DNA of 64,000 nt from Duganella sp. CF517 (GTDB lineage: Bacteria > Pseudomonadota > Gammaproteobacteria > Burkholderiales > Burkholderiaceae_D). The notes below the pieces were generated by a model. It was not told the DNA's origin. It did not search any database and saw nothing but the letters and a program-made list of their open reading frames with translations. Made by a program: the position numbers and the translations under genes. Position 1 is the stretch's first letter; each line of letters starts with the position of its first letter. The stretch is from positions 248,001-312,000 of the forward strand of contig NZ_FODC01000006.1 in the NCBI RefSeq assembly GCF_900110275.1, written 5' to 3'. Shown one piece after another: positions 47,724 through 57,851 of the stretch.

Positions 47724-48638
47724 ATGACAGCGATCCAAATAACGAATGTCGAGAAGCGCTACAAGTCGCTCCAGGCACTGGGCGGCGTCTCCCTCTCGAT
47801 CGAAGAGGGAGAGTTCTTTGGCCTGCTGGGCCCCAACGGCGCCGGCAAGACCACCCTGATCTCCATCATCGCCGGGTTGATCCGGCCCGACGCCGGCAAG
47901 GTCTCGATCCACGGCCACGACGTCACCGGCGACTTCCGCGAGGCGCGCCGCAAGCTGGGCGTGGTGCCGCAGGAGCTGGTGTTCGATCCCTTCTTCACGG
48001 TGCGCGAAACCTTGCGCCTGCAGTCCGGCTACTTCGGCCTGCCGAACAACGACGCCTGGATCGACGAGGTGATGCACAACCTCGACCTGACCAACAAGGC
48101 CGACACCAACATGCGCGCGCTGTCGGGCGGCATGAAGCGCCGCGTGCTGGTGGCGCAGGCGCTGGTGCACAAGCCGCCGGTCATCGTGCTCGACGAGCCG
48201 ACCGCCGGCGTCGACGTCGAACTGCGCCAGACCCTGTGGAAGTTCATCTCGCGCCTGAACCGCGAAGGCCACACCGTGGTGCTGACCACCCACTACCTGG
48301 AAGAGGCGCAAGCCATGTGCAAGCGCGTGGCCATGCTCAAAAGCGGCAAGGTCGTCGCGCTCGACACGATGGCGGCGCTGATCCGCCGCATCTCCGGCTC
48401 GCAGCTGATCGTCAACATGGTGCGGGGCGAGCTGCCGGCCGATTTGCAGCATCTGGTCACGCACCCGGAAGCGTCGGACCACGGTCGCAAATACAGCCTG
48501 CGCATCAACGAGTATTCGGAGGTCGAGGCCATCCTGGCGCGCCTGCGCGAATCGGGCGCCGTCATCGACGACATGCAGCTGCAACAGGCCGACCTGGAAG
48601 ACATCTTCCTGCAGATCATGGACAAGGGGACCGTATGA
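47724..48638 (+). CDS. ABC-2 type transporter ATP-binding protein
   Basis: This 304-residue ATPase is of the CcmA/YadG type, with Walker A LLGPNGAGKTTL (about 37-48), signature LSGGMKRRVLVAQAL, Walker B VIVLDEPTAGVD and an H-loop in TTHYLEEA. The last ~80 residues are a regulatory extension common to exporter ATPases. It overlaps the permease gene by 4 bp (ATGA). The substrate is unknown. Confidence 0.92.
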   Translation: MTAIQITNVEKRYKSLQALGGVSLSIEEGEFFGLLGPNGAGKTTLISIIAGLIRPDAGKVSIHGHDVTGDFREARRKLGVVPQELVFDPFFTVRETLRLQSGYFGLPNNDAWIDEVMHNLDLTNKADTNMRALSGGMKRRVLVAQALVHKPPVIVLDEPTAGVDVELRQTLWKFISRLNREGHTVVLTTHYLEEAQAMCKRVAMLKSGKVVALDTMAALIRRISGSQLIVNMVRGELPADLQHLVTHPEASDHGRKYSLRINEYSEVEAILARLRESGAVIDDMQLQQADLEDIFLQIMDKGTV

Positions 48639-49402
48639 ACTTCATCTCGAGCGGTTTCCGCACCCTGGTCTATAAAGAGACGCTGCGCTTCTGGAAAGTC
48701 GCCACGCAGACCGTCGCCGCGCCGATCCTGACGGCCATGCTGTACCTGCTGATCTTCGGCCACGTGCTCGAAGGCCGGGTGCAGGTGTATGAGGGCGTCA
48801 GCTACACCTCGTTCCTGATCCCCGGCCTGGTGATGATGAGCGTTCTGCAGAACGCCTTCGCCAACTCGTCGTCGTCGCTGATCCAGTCCAAGATCACCGG
48901 CAACCTGGTGTTCGTGCTGCTCACGCCCCTGTCGCACTGGGAGATCTTCTCAGCCTACGTGCTGGCGGCGATGGTGCGCGGTATCGCGGTCGGCCTGGGC
49001 GTGTTCGCCGCCACCGCCTATTTCGCCCACATGTCGTTCACCGCGCCGCTGTGGATCATCGTGTTCGCGCTGCTGGGCGCCGCCATCCTCGGCACCATGG
49101 GCCTGATCGCCGGCATCTGGGCCGAGAAGTTCGACCAGCTGGCCGCGTTCCAGAACTTCCTGATCATGCCGCTGACGTTCCTGTCGGGCGTGTTCTACTC
49201 GATCCACTCGCTGCCGCCGTTCTGGCTAACGGTGTCGCACCTGAACCCGTTCTTCTACATGATCGACGGCTTCCGCTACGGTTTCTTCGGGCAGTCCGAC
49301 ACCAATCCATGGACCAGCCTTGCCATCGTCTCCGGCTTCCTGGTGGTGCTGTCGCTGGCCGCGATTCGTCTGCTGCGCAGCGGATACAGGTTACGTCACT
49401 AA
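48635..49402 (+). CDS. ABC-2 type transporter permease (YadH-like)
   Basis: This 255-residue membrane protein has six predicted helices. Features of the YadH/ABC2_membrane family are SFLIPGLVMMSVLQNAFANSSSSLIQSKITGNLVFVLLTPLS and PLTFLSGVFYSIHSLPPFWL. It pairs with the ATPase upstream. YadGH-like pairs have no firm substrate; their place between mla and murA suggests an envelope component. Confidence 0.92.
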   Translation: MNFISSGFRTLVYKETLRFWKVATQTVAAPILTAMLYLLIFGHVLEGRVQVYEGVSYTSFLIPGLVMMSVLQNAFANSSSSLIQSKITGNLVFVLLTPLSHWEIFSAYVLAAMVRGIAVGLGVFAATAYFAHMSFTAPLWIIVFALLGAAILGTMGLIAGIWAEKFDQLAAFQNFLIMPLTFLSGVFYSIHSLPPFWLTVSHLNPFFYMIDGFRYGFFGQSDTNPWTSLAIVSGFLVVLSLAAIRLLRSGYRLRH

Positions 49403-49432
49403 AGCGGCGCCATTATTATTTAAGGATTCATC

Positions 49433-49669
49433 ATGACCACCACTCCAGAACTGATCCACGGCTACATCTCGGCCGGTCTCGAATGCACCCACCTCGAAGT
49501 GGAGGGCGACGGCCAGCACTTCCAGGCCGTCATCGTCTCGCCGGCGTTCGCGGGCAAGCGTCCGATCCAGCGCCACCAGATCGTTTACGCCGCGCTGGGC
49601 GACCGCATGCGCGAAGAGATCCACGCGCTGTCGATGAAAACCCTCACCCCTGAAGAATACAAAGGATAA
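49433..49669 (+). CDS. ibaG: BolA/IbaG family protein
   Basis: This 78-residue BolA-fold protein is of the IbaG/YrbA type, with the KH-like helix-turn region GKRPIQRHQIVYAALGDRMREEIHALSMKTLTPEEY. BolA proteins bind [2Fe-2S] clusters with monothiol glutaredoxins such as the GrxD encoded at 27.6-27.9 kb. A position directly upstream of murA (2 bp) is typical in Proteobacteria. Confidence 0.93.
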   Translation: MTTTPELIHGYISAGLECTHLEVEGDGQHFQAVIVSPAFAGKRPIQRHQIVYAALGDRMREEIHALSMKTLTPEEYKG

Positions 49670-49671
49670 GC

Positions 49672-50922
49672 ATGGACAAGCTCCTCATCCAAGGCGGCAA
49701 CCGCCTGCACGGCGACATCAACATCTCCGGCGCCAAGAACGCGGCGCTGCCCATCCTGTGCGCGGGCCTGCTGACCGCCGGCGATCTGGAACTGACCAAC
49801 GTGCCGCACCTGCACGATGTCGCCACCATGCTCAAGCTGCTCAAGGAAACCGGCCTGCAGGTCAAGCAGGACGGCGACGCCGTCACGCTGAACGGCGCCA
49901 ACGTCGACAAGCTCGAAGCGCCGTATGAGCTGGTGAAAACCATGCGCGCCTCGATCCTGGTGCTCGGCCCGTTGCTGGCGCGCTTCGGCGAAGCCAAGGT
50001 GTCGCTGCCGGGCGGCTGCGCCATCGGCTCGCGCCCGGTCGACCAGCACATCAAGGGTCTGCAGGCGCTGGGCGCCGAGATCACCATCGACGCCGGCTAC
50101 ATCTACGCCAAGTGCGCGAAGCTCAAGGGCGCGCGCATCGTCACCGACATGATCACCGTGACCGGCACCGAGAACCTGCTGATGGCCGCGACGCTGGCCG
50201 AAGGCGAGACGATCCTGGAAAACGCCGCGCGCGAGCCGGAAGTGACCGACCTGGCCAACCTGCTGGTGGCCATGGGCGCCAAGATCGAAGGCATCGGCAC
50301 CGACCGCCTGGTGATCCAGGGCGTCGAGTCCCTGCACGGCGCCAAGCACGCCGTCATCTCCGACCGCATCGAGGCGGCGACCTTCCTGTGCGCCGTCGCG
50401 GCCACCGGCGGCGACATCACGATCCGCAACACCCGCGTCGACATCATGGACGCGGCGCTCGACAAGCTGCGCGAAGTGGGCCTGAAGATGACCATCGGCG
50501 ACGACTGGATCCGCGCGCAGATGGACCAGCGCCCGGAGCCTGTGACTTTCCGCACCACCGAATATCCCGGCTTCCCGACCGACATGCAGGCGCAGTTCAT
50601 GGCGGTCAACACCATCGCCTCCGGCCCCAGCCGCGTGACCGAGACGATTTTCGAGAACCGCTTCATGCACGTGCAGGAGATGAACCGCCTGGGCGCGTCC
50701 ATCGAGACCGACGGCAACACGGCCCACATCAAGGGCGTCGCGCAGCTGGTCGGCGCGCCGGTGATGGCGACCGACCTGCGCGCGTCGGCCTCGCTGGTGA
50801 TCGCGGCGCTGGCCGCGCGCGGCGAGACCTTGATCGACCGCATCTACCACCTCGACCGCGGCTACGACCAGATGGAAGTGAAGCTGTCCGCCGTCGGCGC
50901 CAATATCAAACGGATCAAGTAA
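49672..50922 (+). CDS. murA: UDP-N-acetylglucosamine 1-carboxyvinyltransferase
   Basis: This 416-residue enzyme catalyses the first committed step of peptidoglycan synthesis, adding enolpyruvate from PEP to UDP-GlcNAc. The fosfomycin-target cysteine is Cys116 in LPGGCAIGSRPVDQH, so normal fosfomycin sensitivity of the enzyme is expected. Lys22 (ISGAKNAALP) is the other key residue. It is 2 bp from the next gene, hisG. Confidence 0.97.
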   Translation: MDKLLIQGGNRLHGDINISGAKNAALPILCAGLLTAGDLELTNVPHLHDVATMLKLLKETGLQVKQDGDAVTLNGANVDKLEAPYELVKTMRASILVLGPLLARFGEAKVSLPGGCAIGSRPVDQHIKGLQALGAEITIDAGYIYAKCAKLKGARIVTDMITVTGTENLLMAATLAEGETILENAAREPEVTDLANLLVAMGAKIEGIGTDRLVIQGVESLHGAKHAVISDRIEAATFLCAVAATGGDITIRNTRVDIMDAALDKLREVGLKMTIGDDWIRAQMDQRPEPVTFRTTEYPGFPTDMQAQFMAVNTIASGPSRVTETIFENRFMHVQEMNRLGASIETDGNTAHIKGVAQLVGAPVMATDLRASASLVIAALAARGETLIDRIYHLDRGYDQMEVKLSAVGANIKRIK

Positions 50923-50924
50923 AC

Positions 50925-51587
50925 ATGAGCGCATTTCAAGCAAATTCGCAGCTGATCCTGGCGCTGTCGAAGGGACGTATTTTCGAGGACACCTTGCCGC
51001 TGCTGGAAGCGGCAGGCATCACCGTCACCGAGAACCCGGAGACCTCGCGCAAGCTGATCCTGTCGACCAACGATCCGGACGTGCGCGTCATCATCGTGCG
51101 CGCCAGCGACGTGCCGACCTACGTGCAGCATGGCGCGGCGGACTTCGGCGTGGCCGGCAAGGACGTGCTGCTGGAGCACGGCGGCGAGGGTTTGTACCAG
51201 CCGATCGACTTGAACATCGCGGCCTGCCGCATGTCGGTCGCGGTCAAGAACGGCTTCGATTACGAGACCGCCGTGCGCCAGGGCGCGCGCCTGCGCGTGG
51301 CCACCAAGTTCGTGCAGACCGCGCGCGAGCACTTCGCCAAGAAGGGCGTGCACGTCGACCTGATCAAGCTTTACGGCTCGATGGAGCTGGCGCCGCTGGT
51401 CGGCCTGTCCGACGCCATCGTCGACGTGGTCAGCACCGGCAACACGCTGCGCGCCAACGACCTGGTCGAAGTCGAGGCCATCATGGACATCTCGTCGCGC
51501 CTGATCGTCAACCAGGCCGCGTTGAAGCTCAAGCGCGAGCGTCTGCAACCGATCATCGAAGCGTTCGAGCGCGCCTCGAAGTTATAA
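50925..51587 (+). CDS. hisG: ATP phosphoribosyltransferase, short form
   Basis: This 220-residue enzyme starts histidine synthesis by joining ATP and PRPP. It is the short HisG form, lacking the C-terminal ACT-like regulatory domain, so it needs a HisZ partner for activity and feedback control. HisZ is not in this window. The PRPP-binding segment is VDVVSTGNTLRANDL. ATG 50925 lies 2 bp after the murA stop, which rules out a leader-peptide attenuator here. Confidence 0.97.
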   Translation: MSAFQANSQLILALSKGRIFEDTLPLLEAAGITVTENPETSRKLILSTNDPDVRVIIVRASDVPTYVQHGAADFGVAGKDVLLEHGGEGLYQPIDLNIAACRMSVAVKNGFDYETAVRQGARLRVATKFVQTAREHFAKKGVHVDLIKLYGSMELAPLVGLSDAIVDVVSTGNTLRANDLVEVEAIMDISSRLIVNQAALKLKRERLQPIIEAFERASKL

Positions 51588-51612
51588 ACAAGCTGTAACC
51601 ACGGATTCCATC

Positions 51613-52938
51613 ATGCCGATTCAAATCACCAAGCTCGATTCCACCCAAGCCGATTTCAAAAAGTCACTGGACACGCTGCTGGCGTTTGAAGCGGGCACCG
51701 ACGACGCCATCGAGCGCGCCGTGGCCGGCATCCTGGCCGACGTCAAGGCGCGCGGCGACGCCGCGGTGCTGGAATACACCAACCGCTTCGACCGCATCCC
51801 CGACGGCGGCGCCGCCGGCATGGCCGCCTTCGATATTCCGGAAAGCGAACTGCAGGCCGCGCTGGCCGCGATTCCGGCCGCGCAGCGCGAGGCGCTGCAA
51901 GTGGCCGCGCAGCGCATCCGCGTGTTCCACGAGCGCCAGAAGCAGGAGCTGCAAGGCTTCACCTACACCGAGCCCGATGGCACAATGCTGGGCCAGAAAA
52001 TCACCCCGCTCGACCGCGTCGGCATCTACGTCCCCGGCGGCAAGGCCGCCTATCCGTCGTCGGTGCTGATGAACGCGATCCCGGCGCACGTGGCCGGCGT
52101 CGAAGAAATCATCATGGTGGTGCCCACCCCGGACGGCGTGAAGAACCAGATGGTGCTGGCCGCCGCCGCCATCGCCGGCGTCACCCGCGTGATCACCATC
52201 GGCGGCGCGCAGGCGGTCGGCGCGCTGGCCCACGGCACGGAGACGATACAACCGGTCGACAAGATCGTCGGTCCCGGCAACGCCTACGTGGCCGCCGCCA
52301 AGCGCCGCGTGTTCGGCATCGTCGGCATCGACATGATCGCCGGCCCGTCCGAAATCCTGATCATTTGCGACGGCAGCACCGATCCCGACTGGGTGGCGAT
52401 GGACCTGTTCTCGCAGGCCGAGCACGACGAGCTGGCGCAGGCCATCCTTCTGTGCCCCGACGCCGACTACATCGCCCGCGTGGAAGCGAGCATCAACAAG
52501 CTGCTGCCGACGATGCCGCGCCACGAAACCATCCGCACCTCGCTGACCGATCGCGGCGCGCTGGTCAAGGTGCGCGACATGGACGAGGCCTGCGCCATCG
52601 CCAATTCGATCGCCGCCGAGCACCTGGAAATCTCGGCCGAGAATCCGCAGCAGTGGGCCGACAAGATCCGCCACGCCGGCGCCATGTTCCTGGGCCGCTT
52701 CTCGTCCGAGTCGCTGGGCGACTATTGCTGCGGTCCGAACCACGTGCTGCCGACGTCGCGCACCGCGCGCTTCTCGTCGCCGCTGGGCGTGTACGATTTC
52801 CAGAAGCGCTCGTCCGTGATCATGGTCAGCGAAGCGGGCGCGCAAACCCTGGGCAAGGTCGCGGCCGAACTGGCCTACGGCGAAGGCTTGCAAGCGCACG
52901 CCCGCAGCGCCGAACTGCGTTTGAAGACGCCGCAATGA
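51613..52938 (+). CDS. hisD: Histidinol dehydrogenase
   Basis: This 441-residue zinc enzyme oxidises histidinol to histidine in two NAD-dependent steps. Features are RVGIYVPGGKAAYPSSVLMNAIPA, IVGPGNAYVAAAKRRVFG, DMIAGPSEI and the zinc/catalytic region QAEHDELAQAILL with the C-terminal GEGLQAHARSAELR. It overlaps the methyltransferase gene by 4 bp. Confidence 0.97.
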   Translation: MPIQITKLDSTQADFKKSLDTLLAFEAGTDDAIERAVAGILADVKARGDAAVLEYTNRFDRIPDGGAAGMAAFDIPESELQAALAAIPAAQREALQVAAQRIRVFHERQKQELQGFTYTEPDGTMLGQKITPLDRVGIYVPGGKAAYPSSVLMNAIPAHVAGVEEIIMVVPTPDGVKNQMVLAAAAIAGVTRVITIGGAQAVGALAHGTETIQPVDKIVGPGNAYVAAAKRRVFGIVGIDMIAGPSEILIICDGSTDPDWVAMDLFSQAEHDELAQAILLCPDADYIARVEASINKLLPTMPRHETIRTSLTDRGALVKVRDMDEACAIANSIAAEHLEISAENPQQWADKIRHAGAMFLGRFSSESLGDYCCGPNHVLPTSRTARFSSPLGVYDFQKRSSVIMVSEAGAQTLGKVAAELAYGEGLQAHARSAELRLKTPQ

Positions 52939-53804
52939 CCGTGGCCGTGGCCATGGACGACAGGGAGAAACAAGCACCCTGGATCAACCAGGTCTTCTGC
53001 GAGGATGCGCTGGCCGGCCTGGCGCGCATCCCGGACGGCGCCGTCGATTTGATCCTGACCGATCCGCCCTATAACCTGGGCAAGGACTACGGCAACGATT
53101 CCGATTCGCAGACGGTGGAGGAGTACCTGCGCTGGACCGAGCAATGGATCGACGCCGCGCTGCCCAAGCTCAAACCCAACGGCAGCCTGTATATCTTCCT
53201 GACCTGGCGCTTTTCGCCGGAGATCTTCGTGCTGCTGAAAAAGCGCATGACGATGATGAACGAGATTATCTGGGACCGCCGGGTGCCGTCGATGGGCGGC
53301 AGCGTGCGCAGTTATTCGTCGGTGCACGACACCATCGGCTTTTTCGTGCGCCGCAAGGATTATTACTTCGACCTGGACGCGGTGCGCATCCCGTACGACG
53401 CCGAGACCAAGAAGGCGCGATCGCGTTCGATCTTCGTCGGCGCCAAATGGCTGGAAGTGGGCTACAACCCCAAGGATTTGTGGAGCGTGTCGCGTCTGCA
53501 CCGGGAGCATCCCGAGCGCGCCGACCATCCGACCCAAAAGCCGCTCGAGATCATCGAGCGCATGGTCAAGGCCTCGTGCCCGGCCGACGGCGTGGTGCTG
53601 GACCTGTTCATGGGCAGCGGCACGACGGCGATCGCCGCCAAGCGTTGCGGACGCAATTTCGTCGGCTTCGAGCTCAATCCCGATTATTGCGCCATCATCG
53701 CCGAACGACTCGCGGCGGCGGACTTGCCCCCACCGCCCGAAAAGAAGAAGCCCGTCCCCCGTAGCAGTAAAAAACCCGCGGTCAAACGCACCGCCACCAC
53801 CTAG
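52935..53804 (+). CDS. Orphan DNA methyltransferase, beta class (N6-adenine or N4-cytosine)
   Basis: This 289-residue site-specific methyltransferase has the catalytic motif DPPY (43-46) first and the SAM-binding motif LFMGSGT (224-230) last, the permuted beta-class order. HPTQKPLEI (198-206) lies just before the SAM motif. The C-terminal 30 residues are Pro/Lys-rich. No restriction endonuclease gene is near. The gene is locked into the his operon by an ATGA overlap with hisD and a 13-bp gap to hisC. Regulation-type methylation is therefore more likely than host defence; the recognition site is unknown. Confidence 0.9.
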   Translation: MTVAVAMDDREKQAPWINQVFCEDALAGLARIPDGAVDLILTDPPYNLGKDYGNDSDSQTVEEYLRWTEQWIDAALPKLKPNGSLYIFLTWRFSPEIFVLLKKRMTMMNEIIWDRRVPSMGGSVRSYSSVHDTIGFFVRRKDYYFDLDAVRIPYDAETKKARSRSIFVGAKWLEVGYNPKDLWSVSRLHREHPERADHPTQKPLEIIERMVKASCPADGVVLDLFMGSGTTAIAAKRCGRNFVGFELNPDYCAIIAERLAAADLPPPPEKKKPVPRSSKKPAVKRTATT

Positions 53805-53817
53805 GAGCCCACGCAAG

Positions 53818-54921
53818 ATGTCTTCCATCGACACCCTGATCGACACCACCATCCGTTCCGATGTGCGCGCCGTCAATGGCTACCATGTCGCCGACGCGAG
53901 CGGTTTTATCAAGCTGGATGCGATGGAGAACCCTTACCACCTGCCGGAGCATCTGACGCGCGAACTGGCGCAGCGCCTGGCCGACGTCACGCTGAACCGC
54001 TACCCGGTGGCCTCCTACGAGAGCACCAAGGAGCGCATCCGCGCCAAGCTGGGCATCCCGGCCGGCTACGATGTCATGCTGGGCAACGGCTCCGACGAGC
54101 TCATTTCGATCCTGTGCATGGCCTGCGCCCACCAGGACCGCCGCGCCGTCGCCATCTCGCCGACGCCGTCGTTCGTCATGTATTCGCGCTCGACCAAATT
54201 CGCCGGCATGGATTATGTCGGCGTGTCGGTCAAGGCCGACCTGACGCTCGACATGCCGGCCATGCTGGCGGCGATCGAAAAGCACAAGCCGGCGCTGGTG
54301 TTCCTGTCCTACCCGAACAACCCCACCGGCAACCTGTTCTCGGACGACGATATCGTCGCCATCATCAAGGCGCTGGACGGTTTCGGCCTGGCGGTGGTCG
54401 ACGAGGCCTACGAGCCGTTCGCCCAGCAAACCTTCATGCACCGCTTGCCGGAGTTCGACAACCTGATCGTCATGCGCACGGTGTCCAAGCTCGGCCTGGC
54501 CGGCATCCGCCTCGGCTACATGTCGGCCGCGCCGAAATTGCTGGCGCAATTCGACAAAGTGCGGCCTCCTTACAACATCAACGTGCTGACGCAGACGGCG
54601 GCCGAATTCGCGCTCGACCATCTGGAGGTGCTGAACCAGCAGGCGGCCGCGTTGCGCGCCGCACGGACCGATCTGATGGCCGCGCTGGCCGCCCTGCCGG
54701 GGGTCGAGGTGTTCCCGTCGGCGGCGAATTTTATCTTGATTCGGGTGCCGAATGCCGATGATGCCTATGCGAAACTACTGTCCCACAAGGTATTAATTAA
54801 AAATATGAGTAAAATGGATACCGTGATGGCCAATTGTCTACGTGTCACGGTCAGCACACCGGAAGAGAATGCCGCCTTCCTGGATGCGCTGTCGGCATCC
54901 CTCGCGTCGCTTGCAGCTTAA
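53818..54921 (+). CDS. hisC: Histidinol-phosphate aminotransferase
   Basis: This 367-residue fold-type I PLP enzyme transfers an amino group from glutamate to imidazole acetol phosphate. Features are KLDAMENPYHLP, LGNGSDELI, LSYPNNPTGN, VVDEAYEPF and the PLP-lysine segment RTVSKLGLAGIRLGY. AGGAG lies 10 nt upstream of ATG 53818. Confidence 0.96.
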   Translation: MSSIDTLIDTTIRSDVRAVNGYHVADASGFIKLDAMENPYHLPEHLTRELAQRLADVTLNRYPVASYESTKERIRAKLGIPAGYDVMLGNGSDELISILCMACAHQDRRAVAISPTPSFVMYSRSTKFAGMDYVGVSVKADLTLDMPAMLAAIEKHKPALVFLSYPNNPTGNLFSDDDIVAIIKALDGFGLAVVDEAYEPFAQQTFMHRLPEFDNLIVMRTVSKLGLAGIRLGYMSAAPKLLAQFDKVRPPYNINVLTQTAAEFALDHLEVLNQQAAALRAARTDLMAALAALPGVEVFPSAANFILIRVPNADDAYAKLLSHKVLIKNMSKMDTVMANCLRVTVSTPEENAAFLDALSASLASLAA

Positions 54922-54958
54922 ACGCTGGCAGCTTAAATTATCCGCCACCGAGCCCTTC

Positions 54959-55549
54959 ATGAACCGCACCGCAGAAATCATCCGCAACACCAACGAGACG
55001 CAGGTCCGCGTTTCCATCAATCTCGACGGCACCGGCAAGCAAAAGCTGAACACCGGCGTGCCCTTCCTCGACCACATGCTGGACCAGATCGCGCGCCACG
55101 GCCTGTTCGACCTCGACGTCGAAGCCACCGGCGACATCCACATCGACAACCACCACACGGTCGAAGACGTCGGCATCACCTTGGGCATGGCCGTGGCCAA
55201 GGCCATCGGCGACCGCAAGGGCATCGTCCGCTACGGCCACTCGTACGTGCCGCTGGACGAGGCGCTGTCGCGCGTGGTGCTCGATTTCTCCGGCCGTCCA
55301 GGCATCGAATACCATATTCCGTTCACGCGCGCGATGATCGGCACCTTCGACGTCGACCTGACGCTGGAATTTTTCCGCGGCTTCGTCAACCACGCGCTGG
55401 TGACCTTGCACATCGACAACCTGCGCGGCACCAACGCGCACCACCAGTGCGAAACCGTGTTCAAAGCCTTCGGCCGCGCGCTGCGCATGGCGTCCGAGCT
55501 GGACCCGCGCGCCGCCGGCACCATTCCTTCGACCAAGGGCAGCCTGTAA
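54959..55549 (+). CDS. hisB: Imidazoleglycerol-phosphate dehydratase
   Basis: This 196-residue monofunctional dehydratase has metal-binding His clusters FLDHMLDQIARHG, HIDNHHTVEDVGI and GTNAHHQCE. The histidinol-phosphatase domain fused in E. coli HisB is absent, so a separate phosphatase must exist elsewhere. Start 54959 (MNRTAEI) gives the normal family N-terminus. Confidence 0.97.
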   Translation: MNRTAEIIRNTNETQVRVSINLDGTGKQKLNTGVPFLDHMLDQIARHGLFDLDVEATGDIHIDNHHTVEDVGITLGMAVAKAIGDRKGIVRYGHSYVPLDEALSRVVLDFSGRPGIEYHIPFTRAMIGTFDVDLTLEFFRGFVNHALVTLHIDNLRGTNAHHQCETVFKAFGRALRMASELDPRAAGTIPSTKGSL

Positions 55550-55574
55550 AGGCTGAGCGAACCACTCACTCATT

Positions 55575-56213
55575 ATGAAAAAAATTGTCGTAGTTGATTA
55601 CGGGATGGGTAATCTGCGTTCGGTCGCGCAAGCGCTGCGCGCCGTCGCCCCCGAGGCCGACGTCCTCATTTCCGGCGAAGTGGCCGATATCGACAGCGCC
55701 GACCGCATCGTGCTGCCGGGCCAGGGCGCGATGCCGGACTGCATGCGCAGCCTGCGCGAATCCGGCGTGCAAGAGGCGCTGATGGTGGCCGCGCGCAACA
55801 AGCCGCTGCTGGGCGTGTGCATCGGCGAGCAGATGCTGTTCGACGGCAGCGAGGAGGGCGACGCCGCCGGCCTGGGCCTGCTGCCGGGCAGGGTGGTGCG
55901 CTTCCAGCTCGACGGCCAGCTGCAGGAGGACGGCTCGCGCTTCAAGGTGCCGCAGATGGGCTGGAACCAAGTCCGGCAAAACGCGTCCCACCCTATGTGG
56001 CAGGATATCGCCGACAACAGCTATTTCTATTTTGTGCACAGCTACTACGCCCGGCCGGAGCGGGACGCGCACACCGTCGGCCTGACCGTGTACGGTGCGC
56101 CGTTCAGTTGCGCCGTCGCCCGTGATAATATTTTTGCCACACAGTTCCATCCGGAGAAAAGCGCCGCGACCGGACTGCAGTTGTACAAGAACTTCGTTCA
56201 CTGGAATCCCTGA
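55575..56213 (+). CDS. hisH: Imidazole glycerol phosphate synthase, glutaminase subunit
   Basis: This 212-residue class I glutaminase feeds ammonia to HisF. The triad is Cys82 (LLGVCIGEQ), His192 and Glu194 (QFHPEKS). The nucleophile loop reads GVCIGEQ instead of the common GICLGMQ, a mild variation. It lies 25 bp after hisB. Confidence 0.96.
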   Translation: MKKIVVVDYGMGNLRSVAQALRAVAPEADVLISGEVADIDSADRIVLPGQGAMPDCMRSLRESGVQEALMVAARNKPLLGVCIGEQMLFDGSEEGDAAGLGLLPGRVVRFQLDGQLQEDGSRFKVPQMGWNQVRQNASHPMWQDIADNSYFYFVHSYYARPERDAHTVGLTVYGAPFSCAVARDNIFATQFHPEKSAATGLQLYKNFVHWNP

Positions 56214-56272
56214 TCGCCTGGCGCCCTGGCTAGTCACCCCGAACCCTTTCACCTTCTCACACTGAAACCATC

Positions 56273-57061
56273 ATGCTGCTCATTCCTGCCATCGACCTCA
56301 AAGACGGTCACTGCGTTCGCTTGAAACAAGGCGATATGGAACTCGCCACCGTATTTTCCGAAGATCCGGCCGACATGGCTTTGCATTGGCTGAAGCAGGG
56401 CGCGCGCCGCCTGCATCTGGTCGATCTGAACGGCGCCTTCGCGGGCAAGCCGAAGAACGAGGGCGCCGTCAAGGCGATCCTGAAGGTGGTGCAGGAGTAC
56501 GCCGAGGAAAACGGCCTCGACGAGATCCCGGTCCAGCTGGGCGGCGGCATCCGCGACCTCGACACCATCGAGCGCTACCTGGACGCCGGCATCAGCTACG
56601 TCATCATCGGCACGGCCGCCGTCAAGGAGCCGGGCTTCCTGCACGACGCCTGCGGCGCCTTCCCGGGCCACATCATCGTCGGCCTCGACGCCAAGGACGG
56701 CAAGGTCGCCACCGACGGCTGGAGCAAGATGTCGGGCCACGAGGTGATCGACCTGGCGAAAAAATTCGAAGCCTACGGCGTCGAAGCGATCATCTACACC
56801 GACATCGGCCGCGACGGCATGATGGGCGGCGTCAACATCGACGCCACCGTCAAGCTGGCGCAGGCGGTCAAGATCCCGGTCATCGCCTCCGGCGGCCTGC
56901 ACAACCTGGCCGACGTCGAAGCGCTGTGCGCGGTGCAGGACGAGGGCATCGAGGGCGTCATCTGCGGCCGCTCGATCTACGAGGGCACGATCGACCTGGC
57001 CTCGGCGCAGTTGCGCGCCGACGAGCTCAGCGGCGACCTCATCGACGACGAGGAAGAATAA
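56273..57061 (+). CDS. hisA: ProFAR isomerase
   Basis: This 262-residue TIM-barrel isomerase converts ProFAR to PRFAR. The N-terminal IPAIDLKDGHCVRL with Asp catalytic base, LGGGIRDLDTIERYLDAG and YTDIGRDGMMGG with the acid Asp are all present. The C-terminus carries a short acidic extension. It is 5 bp upstream of hisF. Confidence 0.96.
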   Translation: MLLIPAIDLKDGHCVRLKQGDMELATVFSEDPADMALHWLKQGARRLHLVDLNGAFAGKPKNEGAVKAILKVVQEYAEENGLDEIPVQLGGGIRDLDTIERYLDAGISYVIIGTAAVKEPGFLHDACGAFPGHIIVGLDAKDGKVATDGWSKMSGHEVIDLAKKFEAYGVEAIIYTDIGRDGMMGGVNIDATVKLAQAVKIPVIASGGLHNLADVEALCAVQDEGIEGVICGRSIYEGTIDLASAQLRADELSGDLIDDEEE

Positions 57062-57066
57062 GGCTC

Positions 57067-57831
<765 letters not shown>

Positions 57832-57851
57832 TCACAGCACTGGATAGCACG

